From assembly GCF_000367945.1 (NCBI RefSeq), contig NZ_KB849179.1, positions 372,001 to 436,000 of the forward strand: 64,000 nt of DNA, in the 5' to 3' direction. How positions within the stretch are numbered: the first letter of the stretch is position 1; every line of letters begins with the position of its first letter. The notes beneath the pieces were generated by a model, which worked only from the letters and a program-made list of their open reading frames with translations, was not told the DNA's origin and made no database searches. Below are positions 17,935 to 26,745 of this stretch, piece after piece. The position numbers and the translations under genes are program-made. The stretch is from Acinetobacter proteolyticus (lineage in GTDB: Bacteria > Pseudomonadota > Gammaproteobacteria > Pseudomonadales > Moraxellaceae).

Positions 17935-19203
17935 ATGTTATCAAACACGATTTATTTATGGGAGCCTGAAATTTTCACAGGTAAAGTTCCCGCAGAAGAT
18001 GATTCACAGCAGGTTGCCTTTGAGCTGCATCAACAATATCGCCATATTTCTAGTCACGGCAGAACTTTACATGCATGGTTGGACTTATTTAGCAACAAGA
18101 TTTGTGATCCGCAATATCAGGCTTATTTCTCTGAACAGACACAACAATGGGTGCAGGAAATTAAGAGCAAGTTTGCTCAAGGATTGTATGCCAGTGTGCA
18201 GGTGGATGTTCTGGCGAACGAGGCGCAAAATGATGCGGTCTATCGGGTCTTTTACGAGGCTGCGCATGAAACAGGAATTGGCTTCTATGAGCCGAATTAT
18301 AATGTCTGGGCCATAGGGGAGCTGCAATCTCCTGAAAATGCGGTGTCTAATATGCTACAGCCTTATTTGCTGGAGCCTTTATGCGTCAAGCCGCTTGAGT
18401 GCTTTGTTGAACCCGAGTCTGCGATGTTGGTGGCTGACTTTCAAACCCCGCAGAATATGCCTGAAGCAGAACAATTGATTAGTCAGTGGTTTGAACAACA
18501 AAAAGATACTCAGTATCTCAAGCTTGATGTTTTTAATGTCGCGCATGATTTTATTTCGAATTGGGGTAATATCGGACGGCCTGAGTTGGCATTAGATACA
18601 GGCTATCGTTGCTTTTTATTGACCCAAAAACAGCTAGGTGTTTTTTATCAACTCAAGATGGTGCTTAGAAAATTAACAGTCAGTCCAATGCTCTCTTTTG
18701 CTATGGATTTTACCGATCGGTTTATTCCTGATCAATTGCAGGAGCAGTTGCCTGAACGTTTGATTTTTCGTCTACGATCATTGGATATTCATAAAAATAC
18801 AGGACAGAAAAATAATAGCGAACCCTGTTTTGCATTGACGGGACGTTGGGATACGCAAACAGATATTCAGAATTTCTTTACTCATTTGGATGCTTATATC
18901 AATTTTATTTTTTCAAATCTAGGGCAAGGTCGATTAGAGGTGTTGCAGGCATGGGCCTATGGCGATATGCCAGCAGAGCTTAAAATTGATCTGGATTTTC
19001 GTTTTGAGTTGATGATGATTGCATTAAGCCAGGATTTCCCATATTTACAAGAACGCTATCAATACCATAAGGCAGTATTGATGCAGAATAACGCGCGGGC
19101 CAGTGATTTGGGCTTACTGGAAGAAAGTTATAAGTTCTGTCAGAAGTTGAACAAGATCGTGATGGATGCGGGGACGGGTTTACAGCCCTATATACAAAAT
19201 TAA
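17935..19203 (+). CDS. Conserved hypothetical protein, 422 residues
   Basis: I do not recognise a family. The protein has no signal peptide, no membrane segment and no obvious motif; it is rich in Gln, Phe, Leu and Tyr, acidic overall, and reads as a soluble alpha/beta cytoplasmic protein. The middle contains QSPENAVSNMLQPYLLEPL and the end FPYLQERYQYHKAVLMQNNARASDLG. I use the ATG at 17935 (with GGA about 10 bases upstream); a TTG at 17923 would add four residues. Single-gene unit: terminators precede it (17785) and follow it (19210). Not obviously connected with the protease upstream. Confidence 0.7.
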   Translation: MLSNTIYLWEPEIFTGKVPAEDDSQQVAFELHQQYRHISSHGRTLHAWLDLFSNKICDPQYQAYFSEQTQQWVQEIKSKFAQGLYASVQVDVLANEAQNDAVYRVFYEAAHETGIGFYEPNYNVWAIGELQSPENAVSNMLQPYLLEPLCVKPLECFVEPESAMLVADFQTPQNMPEAEQLISQWFEQQKDTQYLKLDVFNVAHDFISNWGNIGRPELALDTGYRCFLLTQKQLGVFYQLKMVLRKLTVSPMLSFAMDFTDRFIPDQLQEQLPERLIFRLRSLDIHKNTGQKNNSEPCFALTGRWDTQTDIQNFFTHLDAYINFIFSNLGQGRLEVLQAWAYGDMPAELKIDLDFRFELMMIALSQDFPYLQERYQYHKAVLMQNNARASDLGLLEESYKFCQKLNKIVMDAGTGLQPYIQN

Positions 19204-19209
19204 AGACAA

Positions 19210-19240
19210 TAAAAAAGCCCGAAAAATTCGGGCTTTTTTA
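19210..19240. terminator. Bidirectional terminator before rpsT
   Basis: A 14-bp stem, T plus AAAAAAGCCCGAA (19210-19223) with TTCGGGCTTTTTTA (19227-19240), and an AAA loop. Runs of A and T on both sides let it serve the converging hypothetical gene and rpsT. Confidence 0.9.
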
Positions 19241-19251
19241 TATGCTTCAAA

Positions 19252-19518
19252 TTAGTTAGCTAATGCTTTAACTTGAGCGTTTAAGCGGCTCTTGTGACGA
19301 GCAGCTTTATTTTTGTGGATGATGCCTTTATCAGCCATACGGTCGATAACTGGAACAGCAGTTTTATAAGCTTCTGTAGCAGTAGCATAATCACCAGCAG
19401 CGATCGCATTTACAGTACGTTTGATGTAAGTACGAACCATAGAACGCAAGCTTGCGTTGTGTTTGCGTGCTTTAACGTTTTGACGAGCACGTTTTTTAGC
19501 TTGAGCAGAGTTTGCCAC
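19252..19518 (-). CDS. rpsT: 30S ribosomal protein S20
   Basis: Primary 16S rRNA-binding protein of the small subunit. The 88 residues begin [16 protein letters not shown] and are almost wholly helical and basic, with [15 protein letters not shown] and [12 protein letters not shown], typical of S20. It is a monocistronic gene with its own promoter and terminator. In E. coli S20 represses its own translation; whether that holds here cannot be seen. Confidence 0.98.
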   Translation of the reverse strand: MANSAQAKKRARQNVKARKHNASLRSMVRTYIKRTVNAIAAGDYATATEAYKTAVPVIDRMADKGIIHKNKAARHKSRLNAQVKALAN

Positions 19519-19613
19519 TCGTGCACTCCTTGAAAATAAGTTGGTCTGGGCGGGCTGAAGTTAAAACCAAAAATAATATTGGCAACATTCACCAGCCCGT
19601 AAACAAGTGCCAT

Positions 19614-19642
19614 ATTTTGAGGAAACTAAGCCTCGAAGTCAA
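19614..19642 (-). promoter_or_regulatory. Probable rpsT promoter
   Basis: On the minus strand TTGACT (19637-19642), a 17-base spacer and CAAAAT (19614-19619) face rpsT, giving a leader of about 90 bases. The -35 is close to consensus, the -10 less so. Confidence 0.5.
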
Positions 19643-19732
19643 GCCTTGTGATACTTTTAAGTACATTTTACAGGTGATAATCGTGCAAGAAAACGTTACA
19701 TTAGGTTTATTCATGGCATAGAGCGAATAAAA

Positions 19733-20398
19733 ATGAAAATAGGTGAAAAAAAAGCAATCATCATTGGTGCAACAGGGTTGGTCGGTCAGGCTCTTGTAGA
19801 TGAGTTACAGCATTCTGGTGATTTTAGTGAAATTACCGTCGTTGTAAGGAAAAGTTCTGATACATTAAAAGCTTATAGTAAAGTAACTCAGCTTGTTTTA
19901 GAAGATTTCCTGCTGCTGAATGACGAGGATGTCAATAGCTATACCCATGCATTTAGTTGTTTGGGAAGCACCATAAAACAAGCCGGATCAAAAGAAGCAT
20001 TTTATGCAATTGATTATGAAATCAATGCTCATTTTGCAGATTTAGTTCAGGATAAAAATATTCATTTATTGGTGGTCAGTGCGTTGGGAGCGAACGCTAA
20101 TTCACCAGTTTTCTATAATAAAGTGAAAGGTGAACTGGAAAATTACCTGAAAAGTTTGTCAATTTATAAGCTATCGATTTTTCAGCCTTCACTTTTAATT
20201 GGAAAACGCAGTGAAGTTCGCTTGTTAGAGGATCTGGCACAGACGGCATTTAAGCTGGTCGAAAAAGCGTGGACCAGACCGTTTAAACTTAAACCTGTAA
20301 CGGCAGAGCAATTGGCGCATACTATGTGGGTTGCAGCGCAAACTCAAACTGCCGCATTTAAACTCTATGACAATTTAAGCATACAACAAAGCAAATAA
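19733..20398 (+). CDS. HTATIP2/TIP30-like NAD(P)-binding oxidoreductase
   Basis: Atypical short-chain dehydrogenase of 221 residues. The Rossmann nucleotide motif IIIGATGLVGQALVDEL is at about residues 8-24; FSCLGSTIKQAGSKEAFYAIDYEIN is the signature of the HTATIP2-like group; the catalytic-type YNKVKGELE follows SALGANANSPVF. Physiological substrate unknown. The next gene, rraA, starts 13 bases after its stop, so they are likely cotranscribed. Confidence 0.8.
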   Translation: MKIGEKKAIIIGATGLVGQALVDELQHSGDFSEITVVVRKSSDTLKAYSKVTQLVLEDFLLLNDEDVNSYTHAFSCLGSTIKQAGSKEAFYAIDYEINAHFADLVQDKNIHLLVVSALGANANSPVFYNKVKGELENYLKSLSIYKLSIFQPSLLIGKRSEVRLLEDLAQTAFKLVEKAWTRPFKLKPVTAEQLAHTMWVAAQTQTAAFKLYDNLSIQQSK

Positions 20399-20410
20399 TG
20401 GAGAATTTCA

Positions 20411-20923
20411 GTGACAACGATCCCTTTCGTAACTTGTGATTTGTTAGATGATAATCCTGAAAAAGACCTACAAGTGGTAATACCCTCATTAGATGGTAAA
20501 TTCTTTAAAAGTTATGGTGCGCGTAAGACCTTTGGTGGGCAAGTCGTCACTGTAAAGTGTTTTGAAGATAACTCTCGTGTAAAAGAGCTGTTGGCAACCG
20601 ATGGTACAGGCAAAGTTTTAGTTGTTGATGGTGGTGCTTCGATGCGTTGTGCTTTGATGGGAGATTTGATTGCGGAATCTGCGGTGAAGCATCACTGGAA
20701 TGGTGTCGTGATTTATGGCTGTGTGCGTGACGTAGATGCGATTGCAGAACTGGATTTAGGTGTTCATGCATTGGCTGCAATTCCACAAAAAAGTAATCGT
20801 AAAGGCATTGGTGAGGTAGATATTGCACTGTATTTTGGTGGTGTGACCATCAATTCAGGCGATTATATCTATGCAGATAATAACGGAATTGTGATTGCAA
20901 AAGAAAAATTAGTCGACTGCTAA
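20411..20923 (+). CDS. rraA: RraA family protein (regulator of RNase E / HMG aldolase fold)
   Basis: The 170-residue protein has the RraA fold: TCDLLDDNP at the start, a central GKVLVVDGGASMRCALMGD, and VVIYGCVRDVDAIAELDLGVHAL. E. coli RraA binds RNase E and lowers mRNA decay; relatives with the same fold are 4-hydroxy-4-methyl-2-oxoglutarate or oxaloacetate-acting lyases that use the Arg and Asp of CVRD. Length and absence of a catabolic cluster favour the RraA regulator group. Start codon is GTG at 20411, with GGAG about 8 bases upstream. Cotranscription with the flanking genes is likely (gaps of 12 bases). Confidence 0.8.
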   Translation: MTTIPFVTCDLLDDNPEKDLQVVIPSLDGKFFKSYGARKTFGGQVVTVKCFEDNSRVKELLATDGTGKVLVVDGGASMRCALMGDLIAESAVKHHWNGVVIYGCVRDVDAIAELDLGVHALAAIPQKSNRKGIGEVDIALYFGGVTINSGDYIYADNNGIVIAKEKLVDC

Positions 20924-20935
20924 AAGGATAGCGAT

Positions 20936-21724
20936 ATGCTCAACATGGTGAATCACCAACTCAAGGTTTTACAATCTGTTGTTGCCAGTGTGATTGAAGG
21001 TGGAAGAGGTGTCTCGGGTACGCCATTTCCAAAGCAACCCACAAAAGCAATAAAACTCTATGAGTTTGAAGGTTCACCATTTTGCCGCCGTGTCCGTGAA
21101 GTGATCACTTTATTAAATCTGGATGTAGAGATTTACCCATGTCCAAAAGGTGGTCAGAAATACCGCCAAATCGTAAAAGCAAAAGGTGGCAGAAGACAGT
21201 TTCCTTTTTTGATTGATGAAAATACGGGTGATCAGTTATATGAATCACAGCAGATTATTCATCATCTGTTTAAGCATTATGGGAAAACAGGTCAAACACC
21301 GAAAAAGTTTAGTCATTATCCAAAACTTCCTTATGTCTCTGCGTTAGCTACCGTTGCCAATGCTGCCCGTGGTGTATGGATCAATCAGCAGATTATTGAT
21401 CGTCCTGCGCCAGCGCAGTTATTGGAGTTATGGAGCTTTGAGGCGAGCCCGTATACCCGTTTGGTGCGTGAGGTGCTGACCGAGTTGGAACTGCCATATA
21501 TTCTGCATAATGTCCCTAAAGAACGTTGGCAGGATATGGGGCCAGCAGCTTTACGCTTAAAACCTGGGAAATATATTCCATTGCCCAATGGCAAACGCGA
21601 AAAGATTGTTGAGCTGATGGGGCGAGATATTCAGGTTCCGTATTTAGTTGACCCGAACACAGGCGTGAAAATGTTTGAGTCGGCTAAAATTGTTGAGTAT
21701 CTCAAGAAGCAGTATGGAAAATAA
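20936..21724 (+). CDS. Protein with two tandem glutathione S-transferase N-terminal (thioredoxin-fold) domains
   Basis: 262 residues formed by an internal duplication. Domain 1 (about 38-120) starts KLYEFEGSPFCRRVREVITLL and ends LYESQQIIHHLFKHYG; domain 2 (about 160-262) starts LELWSFEASPYTRLVREVLTEL and ends MFESAKIVEYLKKQYG. The redox-like Cys of SPFC in the first copy is Thr in the second (SPYT). No C-terminal helical GST domain is present. In the rraA cluster, 12 bases after rraA. Redox or glutathione-binding role is inferred from the fold. Confidence 0.8.
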   Translation: MLNMVNHQLKVLQSVVASVIEGGRGVSGTPFPKQPTKAIKLYEFEGSPFCRRVREVITLLNLDVEIYPCPKGGQKYRQIVKAKGGRRQFPFLIDENTGDQLYESQQIIHHLFKHYGKTGQTPKKFSHYPKLPYVSALATVANAARGVWINQQIIDRPAPAQLLELWSFEASPYTRLVREVLTELELPYILHNVPKERWQDMGPAALRLKPGKYIPLPNGKREKIVELMGRDIQVPYLVDPNTGVKMFESAKIVEYLKKQYGK

Positions 21725-21732
21725 ATGTTGAG

Positions 21733-21759
21733 AAGGCATCTTGTAGAAGATGCTTTTTT
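21733..21759 (+). terminator. Terminator after the tandem GST-domain gene
   Basis: Stem GCATCTT/AAGATGC (21736-21742 with 21747-21753) with a GTAG loop and six T after it. It ends the oxidoreductase-rraA-GST unit. Confidence 0.85.
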
Positions 21760-21844
21760 ATTAGGTGGTTGTGATGTGAGTGTTGCTTGATTGGTCGTTT
21801 TAGCGGTTTAATACCAGTGAAAAATAGAGTGATGTGATTGATCG

Positions 21845-22198
21845 ATGTTAAGCCAACTGAGCAACCTATTTAAAAGTTCTAAAGAGACACCTGAACAGTT
21901 ATTTTTAAAAGAACATGCTTTAGCATTTGATGCAGAGCAGGGTGCGATTCTCAATGGTGTGGTGTTGAATGGGTTGAGCGTTCGTCTGGAATATTTTTCC
22001 AATCGAAAATTAGACCGATTTGATGATTTAGAAAAGCTGTTTCGGATTGCGCCACAAATTAATGAAAAGATCGATTTGGAATTGCACTCACAGGGGTTTG
22101 TTGAGCGCTTAGGAAATACTGAAGAAAATCTAAAAGAGTTAAAGCAAATCATTAAAGTTTTAAATGACTATTATGTGAAGTTTAAACGGGCGAGATAG
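21845..22198 (+). CDS. Hypothetical protein, 117 residues
   Basis: Unrecognised small protein without signal peptide or membrane segment. It is mixed-charge and probably alpha/beta: a helical N-terminus (LSQLSNLFKSSKETPEQLFL), a strand-rich centre (GAILNGVVLNGLSVRLEYF), and a C-terminal helix (NLKELKQIIKVLNDYYVKFK). It lies between a terminator and a long gene with a 200-base gap after it. Codon use looks like that of its neighbours, so I consider it a real gene; no function can be proposed. Confidence 0.6.
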   Translation: MLSQLSNLFKSSKETPEQLFLKEHALAFDAEQGAILNGVVLNGLSVRLEYFSNRKLDRFDDLEKLFRIAPQINEKIDLELHSQGFVERLGNTEENLKELKQIIKVLNDYYVKFKRAR

Positions 22199-22399
22199 GA
22201 CTTAAATTTTAGACGTTAAGAATGGAAGGATCATATTAAAAGATCATCCGATTGTTTGTTATTTAATATTTGATTGAACGTTAATACGAGAATAATTGCA
22301 ATTCAACTTATAATTCAAAACGTCGAGTAAATATCTGCTACGCATTTCTCTTAAAATTCTATATTTCAATGTATAAAGATAATGATTTAGGGTCGATAA

Positions 22400-24907
22400 A
22401 TGGCACATCGTATTTATTTATATAATGTTGATCACGATAAACAAGATACTTATTCGGGATATTTAGGTGAGTGGAAATATGAAATTCCACAGCTGTTACT
22501 CCCCTTGTTTTTTATACAGCCGACACGTAAAGGACATTTACTTTACTTTGATCGTGTGAGAGGCGTTGCCTATTTACAACGTTTCTATGATTTGTTGAGT
22601 GAAAGCTATCAATTGGGCGATCAAGCGGATTTTGTTAAGGCTCGGCAAACTATGTTTGATATGTTGCAAAACTTGCCTTATGAACAGTTTGAAATGGATG
22701 CAACTGATGTTTTTAACATGAATGAGGAAAGTCATCGTGTACAAGCTCAGGACTGGGTTGAAGAAATATTAGAAAAAAAATTCTTGTATGATCAAGCGAT
22801 AGAATTAAGAGATTTATCTGTTTTAAATCCAATATTGGCCAGAAGTGGTTATGAAAGCTTTCTTGAAATTTTACAGACAGATTGGATTCAGTGGGGACTT
22901 GGTTATTGGGAAGCATGGCTTTACAGAGATGCAACCGAAAGTTTTGAAGTGAATGGTTTGTGGGGGCTCAAGAATCGTAAGGGAGAAATTGTGCTTGAGC
23001 CGCAGTTGAGCCAGATTTGGGCATTCAATGAGGAGGGAATAGCGGTATATGTTCACAATAAACAATATGGCTATCTTAATCATTATGGGAAGATTCTGCT
23101 CGAAGCACAATTTGCGGATGCCAATGACAGCTTTCAGTTCGAAGGTAAAAATTATGCAGTGGTTCATCCACTGGAAAATTCGGAGCAACAGGGGGTCATT
23201 TGCCTAGATAATGGAGAATGGATGATTCCCGCCTGCTATCAAGCAGTAGAGCAGCTACTTTACTCTGATGTTTTTAATGTGTTTAAAGATGGCCAATATC
23301 AGCTTGTCAATCTGCAGCACCAAACTATTATTGCTGAAACAGCAGATCATCCTTTTGATCTGGATTATTTAAATGAAGAGGCTAAGCTTTATTACTGTAT
23401 ACAAAAAGGATCAGCAAAGAGACGGTATTTCCTGAGTAATGGAACTTATCTGGGAGAGTATATTGAAGAAGTATTGCAATCGCTCAGTAATGGCTATTTA
23501 TGGGTTAAGCCAAATAAGTTTCAGCGCAAGATTTGTGTATTAAAGCCGAATGGCGAGTTGCTGATTGATGATATTGATCAGCTAAAAGATTGGTCAGGTT
23601 ATGGTTATCGTAGTTTTGCCTATCGCAAACAAAAGCTCTGGTTTATCTATCAGACAGAAACCCATCACTTTCTGTTAGCGGGAGGTGTGGACAAGCTGGT
23701 AGATGGCGATTATCTACATGAACTCAAGGATATTTATCCCTTTGAGCATGCTGGGCAATATGGTCTGTTCGATGCGAAACAACAACATTGGCTTATTCCG
23801 CTTGCTGACCAGTTTGAGCGTATCGAACATATCAGTCATGGCTTCTTCCTGTGTACCACAGCAGCGGGATGCTATTATTATGATGCAAAACAGAAAACTC
23901 TGGGAGCGGTATGTTTTGATTATATTGCACCTGCGATTGAGCGTTATGACTCGGAACAGGGGCTGTTAACTTTATTTAAAGATCTCGACTTATTCTTTAT
24001 CGATCTACAACGTCAACTGGTAAAAGCTGATCCTGATCAAATTGGGCAATTTTATTTGCGGCGTTTTAATTTCCAAGGTAAAGATTTAAGGTTTTTCGAG
24101 CAGTTTTACTCGCGCTGGAAGACCGCCCAAGGCGATATTTATTTTGACCAGCTGAAAGCTAAGACCTTGTTGAAAATTGCCCAATATTTTGAAGAACATC
24201 ATGATATTGCGCAAGCCATACAATATTATCAGGCTGCTGCAGATCGGGGGGATAGTGAGAGTATGGTGGCGTTAGGCCTGATTTATGATAACGGTGAAAG
24301 CGTAGAGCAAGATTATGTACGGGCGCTGAACTATTATCAGCAAGCAGCGCAACTGGGCAATGCGTGGGGATGGAATAATTTAGGCTGCATGTATCTGAAA
24401 GGGCATGGTGTAGATCAGAATATTCAACAAGCCATTGACTGTTTTAAACAGAGTATACAGTTAGGAAATGGCCAAGCCTGCAAAAATCTGGCAGGGCTAT
24501 ATTATGATGGAATTGAGGTTGAACAAGATCTTGAAGCCGCGCAAGACTATTACCAACGTGCCGAGAAACAATTGTATTTCTGTGGGGAGCAACTCGCTGA
24601 TCTTTACTATAGAAAGGCGGCCTATGATCAATTGGCTAAATTGATCAAACGGGATAAAAGTGATGCTTATACTGCAATCTATTATGGGTTGATGTATGAA
24701 GCAGGACATCAGTTTAAACAGAATATTAAAAAGGCGATTCAATATTTTGAAAAAGCTTTAGATTATGCTGATTATCATTATGTGTTGAGGCAGCTACTTT
24801 TTTATTATGGGGAGTCAGAGCAGTTTAAAAATCCTGCAAAATATAAACATTGGAAAAATTACATTGAAAGTAATGAAATACAGCTGGATGAGTCTGCATC
24901 TGATTAA
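22400..24907 (+). CDS. WG-repeat and Sel1-repeat protein
   Basis: Large protein of 835 residues with two repeat types and no signal peptide. Residues about 180-560 carry WG-type beta repeats (GLWGLKNRKGEIVLEPQLSQI, QYGYLNHYGKILLEAQF, QYGLFDAKQQHWLIP). Residues about 595-815 carry Sel1/TPR-like helical repeats (ALGLIYDNGESVEQDYVRALNYYQQAAQLGN; NLGCMYLKGHGVDQN; NLAGLYYDGIEVEQDLEAA). Both are protein-interaction modules; no enzyme motif is seen. It stands alone, with about 200 bases before it and a terminator after. Another Sel1 protein begins at the right edge of the window. Confidence 0.8.
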   Translation: MAHRIYLYNVDHDKQDTYSGYLGEWKYEIPQLLLPLFFIQPTRKGHLLYFDRVRGVAYLQRFYDLLSESYQLGDQADFVKARQTMFDMLQNLPYEQFEMDATDVFNMNEESHRVQAQDWVEEILEKKFLYDQAIELRDLSVLNPILARSGYESFLEILQTDWIQWGLGYWEAWLYRDATESFEVNGLWGLKNRKGEIVLEPQLSQIWAFNEEGIAVYVHNKQYGYLNHYGKILLEAQFADANDSFQFEGKNYAVVHPLENSEQQGVICLDNGEWMIPACYQAVEQLLYSDVFNVFKDGQYQLVNLQHQTIIAETADHPFDLDYLNEEAKLYYCIQKGSAKRRYFLSNGTYLGEYIEEVLQSLSNGYLWVKPNKFQRKICVLKPNGELLIDDIDQLKDWSGYGYRSFAYRKQKLWFIYQTETHHFLLAGGVDKLVDGDYLHELKDIYPFEHAGQYGLFDAKQQHWLIPLADQFERIEHISHGFFLCTTAAGCYYYDAKQKTLGAVCFDYIAPAIERYDSEQGLLTLFKDLDLFFIDLQRQLVKADPDQIGQFYLRRFNFQGKDLRFFEQFYSRWKTAQGDIYFDQLKAKTLLKIAQYFEEHHDIAQAIQYYQAAADRGDSESMVALGLIYDNGESVEQDYVRALNYYQQAAQLGNAWGWNNLGCMYLKGHGVDQNIQQAIDCFKQSIQLGNGQACKNLAGLYYDGIEVEQDLEAAQDYYQRAEKQLYFCGEQLADLYYRKAAYDQLAKLIKRDKSDAYTAIYYGLMYEAGHQFKQNIKKAIQYFEKALDYADYHYVLRQLLFYYGESEQFKNPAKYKHWKNYIESNEIQLDESASD

Positions 24908-24940
24908 ACAGGATGCGGTTAAATAGAAATTCAAGAAATA

Positions 24941-24970
24941 AAAAAGCTGAATCAAATGATTCAGCTTTTT
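24941..24970. terminator. Bidirectional terminator between the WG/Sel1 gene and the thiolase
   Basis: A 14-bp perfect stem, AAAAAGCTGAATCA (24941-24954) with TGATTCAGCTTTTT (24957-24970), closes two converging genes. Confidence 0.9.
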
Positions 24971-24986
24971 ATGGGCAGATGAACAA

Positions 24987-26522
24987 TTATTTTTCAATAA
25001 TCGCTGTTACACCTTGACCACCAGCAGCACAGATCGAAACGAGGATACGACCTGAACCTTTTTCATTTAAGATTTTCGCAGCAGTCGCGATGATACGACC
25101 ACCTGTAGCAGCAAATGGGTGACCCGCAGCTAAAGAAGAACCTTTGATGTTTAGCTTGCTACGATCAATTGAACCTAAAGGTGCATCTAAGCCTAAACGC
25201 TCTTTACAGAATTTCTCGTCTTCCCATGCTTTCAATGTAGAAAGAACTTGTGATGCAAATGCTTCGTGGATTTCATAGTAGTCGAAATCTTGAAGTTTAA
25301 GACCAGCACGCTCAAGCATACGTGGAACTGCATAAGCAGGTGCCATCAATAAGCCTTCTTTCTTGCCAACGAAATCAACAGCAGCAGTTTCAGAGAAAGT
25401 TAGGTAAGCAAGGACTTCGTGACCATTTGCTTTAGCCCATTCTTCAGACGCTAAAAGTACACATGATGCACCATCAGTCAACGGCGTAGAGTTACCTGCA
25501 GTCATGGTTGCAGCTTCGCCTTTACCAAATGCAGGTTTTAATTTTGCTAATTTCTCAGCAGTAGAGTCAGCACGTAAGTTGTTGTCACGGCTTAAACCCA
25601 AGAATGGCGTGATTAAGTCATCGAAGAAACCTTCTTCGTATGCTTTTGCCATTTTTTGGTGAGAAGAAGCAGCAAGAATATCTTGCTCTTCACGTGGAAT
25701 ACCCCATTCAAGCGCAGTGATTGCTTGATGGTCACCCATCGATAAACCAGTACGTGGTTCACCATTTTTAGGTGCATCCATAAGATCTTTAACATTGATT
25801 TTTGCTAAAGCTTTTAAGCGGTCTTTACCAGTTTTAGCAATGTTAAGCTCTAATAATGCTTTACGTAAGCCGTCACCGAAAGCGATTGGCGCATCAGAAG
25901 TGGTATCAACACCACCTGCGATACCCACTTCGATTTGACCTAAAGCAATTTTGTTTGCTACAAGAAATGCTGCTTGTAAACCTGTACCACATGCTTGTTG
26001 GATATCGTAAGCAGGAGTTTCTGGCGCAAGTTGCGTATTTAAAACACATTCACGTGTCATGTTGAAATCACGGCTGTGCTTTAATACTGCACCAGCAACC
26101 ACTTCACCTAGGCGTTGACCTTGTAGGTTGAAGCGCTCAACCAAACCGTTTAACGCAGCTGTAAACATGTCGATGTTAGAAGCTGTGAAATAAGCGCCGT
26201 TAGAGCGAGCGAAAGGAATACGGTTACCGCCGATAATGGCAACACGGCGCACAGTGTTTTGGCTCATGGTTTTATCCTGTTGAACAGAAGGTTTGGTTGT
26301 TTTAGCAGTCGCTGCTTTGGTCGTTGTAGACGCAGCAGCACTTTTTGTCGTACCCGCACTACGTGTTGTAGCGCGAGCACGCGTTGTTTTTGGTGTCGTC
26401 GTTGCCGCTTTCGATGTTGTGCTTGCAGTTTTACGTGGAGTTGAAGCTGCTTTTGATGTATTTGACACAGTCTCTTGAGCGGAAGTCTCGACTGCTGGAT
26501 TTTCTTGAGTTGTTTTGCTCAT
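24987..26522 (-). CDS. fadI: Acetyl-CoA C-acyltransferase (FadI-type thiolase) with H1-like N-terminal extension
   Basis: Thiolase that cleaves 3-ketoacyl-CoA in beta-oxidation or joins acyl-CoAs. From the upstream ATG (26522) it has 511 residues. The first ~85 are a low-complexity Thr/Ala/Lys/Ser region resembling histone-H1 or PhaF tails; the thiolase body starts MSQNTVRRVAIIGG. Catalytic features: nucleophile Cys in QQACGTGLQAAF, His in YYEIHEAFASQVL, second Cys in SICAAGGQG. The internal ATG at 26265-26267 has CAGGAT 7-11 bases upstream, better than the outer start, so a short form of about 426 residues may be the main product. Divergent from a FabG-type reductase with 223 bases between. 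Confidence 0.85.
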   Translation of the reverse strand: MSKTTQENPAVETSAQETVSNTSKAASTPRKTASTTSKAATTTPKTTRARATTRSAGTTKSAAASTTTKAATAKTTKPSVQQDKTMSQNTVRRVAIIGGNRIPFARSNGAYFTASNIDMFTAALNGLVERFNLQGQRLGEVVAGAVLKHSRDFNMTRECVLNTQLAPETPAYDIQQACGTGLQAAFLVANKIALGQIEVGIAGGVDTTSDAPIAFGDGLRKALLELNIAKTGKDRLKALAKINVKDLMDAPKNGEPRTGLSMGDHQAITALEWGIPREEQDILAASSHQKMAKAYEEGFFDDLITPFLGLSRDNNLRADSTAEKLAKLKPAFGKGEAATMTAGNSTPLTDGASCVLLASEEWAKANGHEVLAYLTFSETAAVDFVGKKEGLLMAPAYAVPRMLERAGLKLQDFDYYEIHEAFASQVLSTLKAWEDEKFCKERLGLDAPLGSIDRSKLNIKGSSLAAGHPFAATGGRIIATAAKILNEKGSGRILVSICAAGGQGVTAIIEK

Positions 26523-26745
26523 AAGGCTTTTCCAAGCATAATTGCGATATTCTTGCTACAAACATACCATATTTCCAATACTGCTGTATTGACTAGAATG
26601 ACGCTTGAGACCACATTCAGGTCAAGACATCCAGACATGAACTCAAGTATGATTTGCTATGAGTCAATCAGACATTGATTTCATGCCATATCCCAACATG
26701 ATTCATGTGTTTGTAACAAATTCATTTGTATGAGAGATAATAACC

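Noticed and set aside
21808-22152. Minus-strand open frame opposite the 117-residue hypothetical gene
   Set aside because: The plus-strand frame has the more natural amino acid composition and predicted secondary structure; the minus frame is Ser/Asn/Arg/Cys-rich.
26259-26478. Open frames opposite the thiolase N-terminal extension
   Set aside because: Cys/Arg- and Val/Ala-rich translations result from the low-complexity codons on the real strand; no ribosome-binding site.
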